A stretch of DNA of 6,677 nucleotides from Helicobacteraceae bacterium. GTDB lineage: Bacteria; Campylobacterota; Campylobacteria; Campylobacterales; Sulfurimonadaceae. The notes under the pieces are model-generated. The model was not told the origin of the DNA. It was given only the letters and a program-made list of their open reading frames with translations, and did not search any database. The stretch is from NCBI GenBank assembly GCA_024635885.1, contig JAGXIA010000080.1, positions 1 through 6,677 on the forward strand, in the 5' to 3' direction. Positions 4,769 to 6,677 of the stretch are shown one piece after another. A program made the position numbers and the translations under genes. The number at the start of each line of letters is the position of its first letter. Positions within the stretch are counted from its first letter, which is position 1.

Positions 4769-6094
4769 ATGGAGAAATTTATTCTTAAATTACTGGCATT
4801 TTTTGTACTTTTTGCTTTTACTAGTGTATTCGCTAATGAACAGGCAGCGACAAGCACAGTAGAGTCAACTCATAAAGAAGAGACATATCAGACTAAACCT
4901 TTTACTCAGATGATAAGTGGTTTTATTGCCTCAACAGGTATAAATGCTTTTATAAATCCTGATCCAGATGAGCTTTCTTCTGATGGTGAGCAAATGAGCG
5001 ACTTTCATAAGGGAGTTGGCCGTTTGATTATGATATTGGTTACATTTTTACTCTTTTGGTTAGCTATTGCTAAAGGGTTTGAGCCGCTTTTACTTATTCC
5101 TATTGCTTTTGGTGGACTTTTGGCTAATATCCCGGTTGCGGGTATTGCAGGAGACCACGGTTTCTTAGGTGTTATATATGATATGGGTCTTTCCAATGAG
5201 ATGTTTCCTATTATAATTTTCATGGGTGTTGGTGCAATGACTGACTTTGGTCCTCTTCTGTCAAATCCTAAAACAGCCTTGCTAGGTGGAGCCGCACAGT
5301 TTGGAATTTTCGGTACTCTTGTTGGTGCAGTAGCACTTTCTCAAATGGGTTTTGTTGATTTTACTCTTCAACAAGCATCGGCTATTTCAATTATTGGCGG
5401 GGCAGATGGTCCAACATCAATCTTTATAGCAACAAAACTTGCGCCAGAACTTTTAGGTGCTATTGCAGTTGCATCGTATTCATATATGGCGATGGTTCCA
5501 ATTATTCAACCTCCAATTATGAAAGCCTTAACGACAGATGCAGAGAGAAGAATCAAGATGACTACACTTCGTCACGTGTCTCGTTTAGAGAAGTTGATTT
5601 TCCCTATATTAGTTCTTTCTCTTGCCATTTTGGTTTTACCTGAATCAACGCCACTTATTGGTGCATTTATGTTTGGTAACTTCTTAAAAGAATCAGGTGT
5701 TGTAGAGCGTCTTAACGATACGCTTCAAAATTCTCTTATAAATATTACAACTATTTTTCTTGGTCTTGGTGTCGGTTCTAAACTGGCAGCAGATCAGTTT
5801 TTAGTTCCAGACACTATGTTTATTATGGTTCTTGGTATTATTGCCTTTTCTGTTGGTACCGCAGCTGGTGTTCTTATGGCTAAGCTAATGAACGTATTTC
5901 CAGGCAATAAAATTAATCCATTAATCGGTTCAGCCGGTGTTTCGGCAGTTCCTATGGCAGCTCGTGTATCAAACAAAGTTGGTATGGAGTATGACCGTAC
6001 TAATATGCTTTTAATGCATGCTATGGGTCCAAATGTTGCAGGTGTTATTGGTTCAGCAGTTGCAGCTGGTGTACTTATTTCACTTTTTCAGTAA
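4769..6094 (+). CDS. oadB: oxaloacetate decarboxylase beta subunit (OadB), Na+ pump
   Basis: A 441-residue polytopic inner-membrane protein that decarboxylates carboxybiotin on OadA and couples this to Na+ export. Family motifs appear in order: FEPLLLIPIAFGGLLANIP (104-122), MGVGAMTDFGPLLSNP (152-167) with Asp159, GGADGPT (210-216) with the essential Asp213, the IIQPPIMKAL segment (245-254), and NPLIGSAGVSAVPMAARVSN (383-402) with Asn383, Ser392 and Arg399, then MHAMGPN with Asn422. These correspond to Asp149, Asp203, Asn373, Ser382, Arg389 and Asn412 of the Klebsiella enzyme with a constant offset of 10. The core should be active. The unusual part is the N-terminus: a leader-like hydrophobic stretch (about 4-22, ending VFANE), then a polar region and an acidic patch (64-79), before the first conserved helix near 85. 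The gene starts 3 bases after oadA. Methylmalonyl-CoA or glutaconyl-CoA decarboxylase beta subunits look similar, but the oadA partner decides. Confidence 0.93.
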   Translation: MEKFILKLLAFFVLFAFTSVFANEQAATSTVESTHKEETYQTKPFTQMISGFIASTGINAFINPDPDELSSDGEQMSDFHKGVGRLIMILVTFLLFWLAIAKGFEPLLLIPIAFGGLLANIPVAGIAGDHGFLGVIYDMGLSNEMFPIIIFMGVGAMTDFGPLLSNPKTALLGGAAQFGIFGTLVGAVALSQMGFVDFTLQQASAISIIGGADGPTSIFIATKLAPELLGAIAVASYSYMAMVPIIQPPIMKALTTDAERRIKMTTLRHVSRLEKLIFPILVLSLAILVLPESTPLIGAFMFGNFLKESGVVERLNDTLQNSLINITTIFLGLGVGSKLAADQFLVPDTMFIMVLGIIAFSVGTAAGVLMAKLMNVFPGNKINPLIGSAGVSAVPMAARVSNKVGMEYDRTNMLLMHAMGPNVAGVIGSAVAAGVLISLFQ

Positions 6095-6111
6095 TTAGGT
6101 AACTACGCTTC

Positions 6112-6143
6112 TTGGCATGTGCAAATTGATTTGCACATGCCAA
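6112..6143. terminator. perfect 14-bp hairpin between convergent oadB and cheV-like genes (probable bidirectional terminator)
   Basis: TTGGCATGTGCAAA (6112-6125) and TTTGCACATGCCAA (6130-6143) are exact reverse complements around a TTGA loop. The hairpin starts 18 bases after the oadB stop and ends 27 bases before the cheV-like stop on the other strand. Neither strand has a T run directly after the stem; rightward the next bases are ACTTCTC. It is therefore not a textbook intrinsic terminator, but its position and stability suggest a bidirectional end or 3'-end stabiliser. A palindromic protein-binding site is the alternative. Confidence 0.6.
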
Positions 6144-6170
6144 ACTTCTCAAAAATTTTAAGCTATTATT

Positions 6171-6677
6171 TTATTTATCTTTTTCCATTACACTTATAAT
6201 AAGTGGCACAACATTATGACTTTTTGTTTTATCAATAAAACCATCTGCACCTAGTGATTCAGCTTCTCTTTTATTGTTTTCACCAGTCATGGAACTATTT
6301 ACAATGATTGGAATATTTCTAGTGAGAGGATTTGATTTTAATGTTTTTACAACAGTAAAACCAGACATTTCCGGCATTTCAATGTCAGTTATAATAACTG
6401 GTATTTCTGAAGCATTCTCACCTAAAGAGAATACATAATCAACAAGTTTTTTTCCATTGTCAAAAATTTTCATTTTCAAGTTGGCATTTTCAAATATTTG
6501 AGTTAAGTGCCTTTGAGCTGTCTTAGAATCCTCAGCGATAAGAACAGTACCTTTTTTTAACTTATCTGGAACAGGTGTGTCTTTTATATTTGAGGGTGAT
6601 TCATGTACATTAACCATAGCTTGAGGAATTACATCTGCTAAAAGTTTCTCATAATCTAAAATAAGACACAAACTGCC
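6171..6677 (-). CDS. cheV: CheV-like chemotaxis coupling protein, C-terminal part (partial)
   Basis: The frame is open to the right edge, so this is the 3' end of a longer gene; the TTG at 6671 is an internal Leu codon, not a start. The visible 168 residues begin with GSLCLILDYEKLLADV, which resembles the end of a CheW domain. After a linker comes a complete receiver domain (about 43-165): acidic pair Glu49/Asp50 in IAEDS, phospho-acceptor Asp98 in IITDIEMPEMSG, Ser128 at the Thr/Ser switch position, and Lys150 in FIDKTKS. CheW-receiver fusions are CheV proteins, which link chemoreceptors to the CheA kinase and tune signalling by phosphorylation. The SSMTGENNKREAESLGADGF stretch (129-148) is as I recall it in Campylobacterota CheV. 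It is convergent with oadB. The CheW part lies outside the window, so a different receiver-containing protein remains possible. Confidence 0.75.
   Translation of the reverse strand, partial: GSLCLILDYEKLLADVIPQAMVNVHESPSNIKDTPVPDKLKKGTVLIAEDSKTAQRHLTQIFENANLKMKIFDNGKKLVDYVFSLGENASEIPVIITDIEMPEMSGFTVVKTLKSNPLTRNIPIIVNSSMTGENNKREAESLGADGFIDKTKSHNVVPLIISVMEKDK

Noticed and set aside
5005..5223. 72-codon open frame on the reverse strand within oadB
   Set aside because: It lies opposite conserved OadB helices and its Ile/Pro/Lys-rich translation is typical of an antisense shadow.
5794..5976. 60-codon open frame on the reverse strand within oadB
   Set aside because: It is antisense to the conserved NPLIGSAGVSAVPMAARVSN region, which accounts for its being open.
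6669..6671. TTG as the start of a stand-alone single-domain response regulator
   Set aside because: The frame stays open upstream to the window edge (Gly-Ser-Leu), and the sequence before the receiver looks like the end of a CheW domain, so the gene is truncated by the window.
1..6677. Insertion sequence, CRISPR array, tRNA or attachment site
   Set aside because: No transposase or integrase motifs, spaced direct repeats, cloverleaf sequences or target duplications were seen. The only strong inverted repeat is the intergenic hairpin at 6112-6143.

Overview
The window reads as AT-rich chromosomal DNA of a Campylobacterota (epsilonproteobacterial) organism, most likely Sulfurimonas or a close relative. 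The evidence is the strong A/T bias, the use of TTG starts, TATAAT-like -10 boxes with no clear -35, and above all the oxaloacetate decarboxylase/pyruvate carboxylase B-type alpha subunit. That protein carries a Campylobacter-like variant of the family motifs (DTTFRDGFQS, FKDASGTS, HTHETAG). The genus is an inference; the class-level call is firmer.

Layout. At the left edge the 5' end of a leftward gene (1-116) encodes only a membrane-anchored N-terminus. It diverges from a rightward pair: a secreted, degenerate staphylococcal-nuclease-like protein (165-704) and, 2 bases later, a MOP-superfamily flippase-like membrane protein (707-1957, TTG start). The flippase gene runs tail-to-tail, with a 4-base overlap, into two small leftward membrane-protein genes: an unrecognised 98-residue protein (1954-2250) and a DUF3817-type protein (2309-2599).

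A 142-base divergent control region (2600-2741) leads rightward into the centrepiece, a compact three-gene operon: oadG (2742-2972), oadA/pycB (2981-4765) and oadB (4769-6094). The genes are separated by only 8 and 3 bases. A perfect 14-bp hairpin (6112-6143) follows, and then the 3' part of a leftward cheV-like chemotaxis gene (6171-6677) runs off the right edge.

How the genes work together. OadA transfers the carboxyl group of oxaloacetate to its C-terminal biotin. OadB decarboxylates carboxybiotin in the membrane and couples this to Na+ export, and OadG is the small membrane anchor/assembly subunit. All key residues are present, so the complex should be functional. The direction in vivo is open: Na+ pumping by oxaloacetate decarboxylation, reversal for anaplerosis, or sharing of the alpha subunit with a biotin carboxylase (PycA) encoded elsewhere. 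The remaining genes show no functional link to this operon.

I did not find an obviously new multi-gene system. The points most worth a second look are the leader-like N-terminus of OadB, which conflicts with the family topology; a possible internal start that would release a free biotin-carrier domain from oadA; the nuclease-like protein without visible catalytic residues; and the strong U-tract-less hairpin between the two convergent genes.
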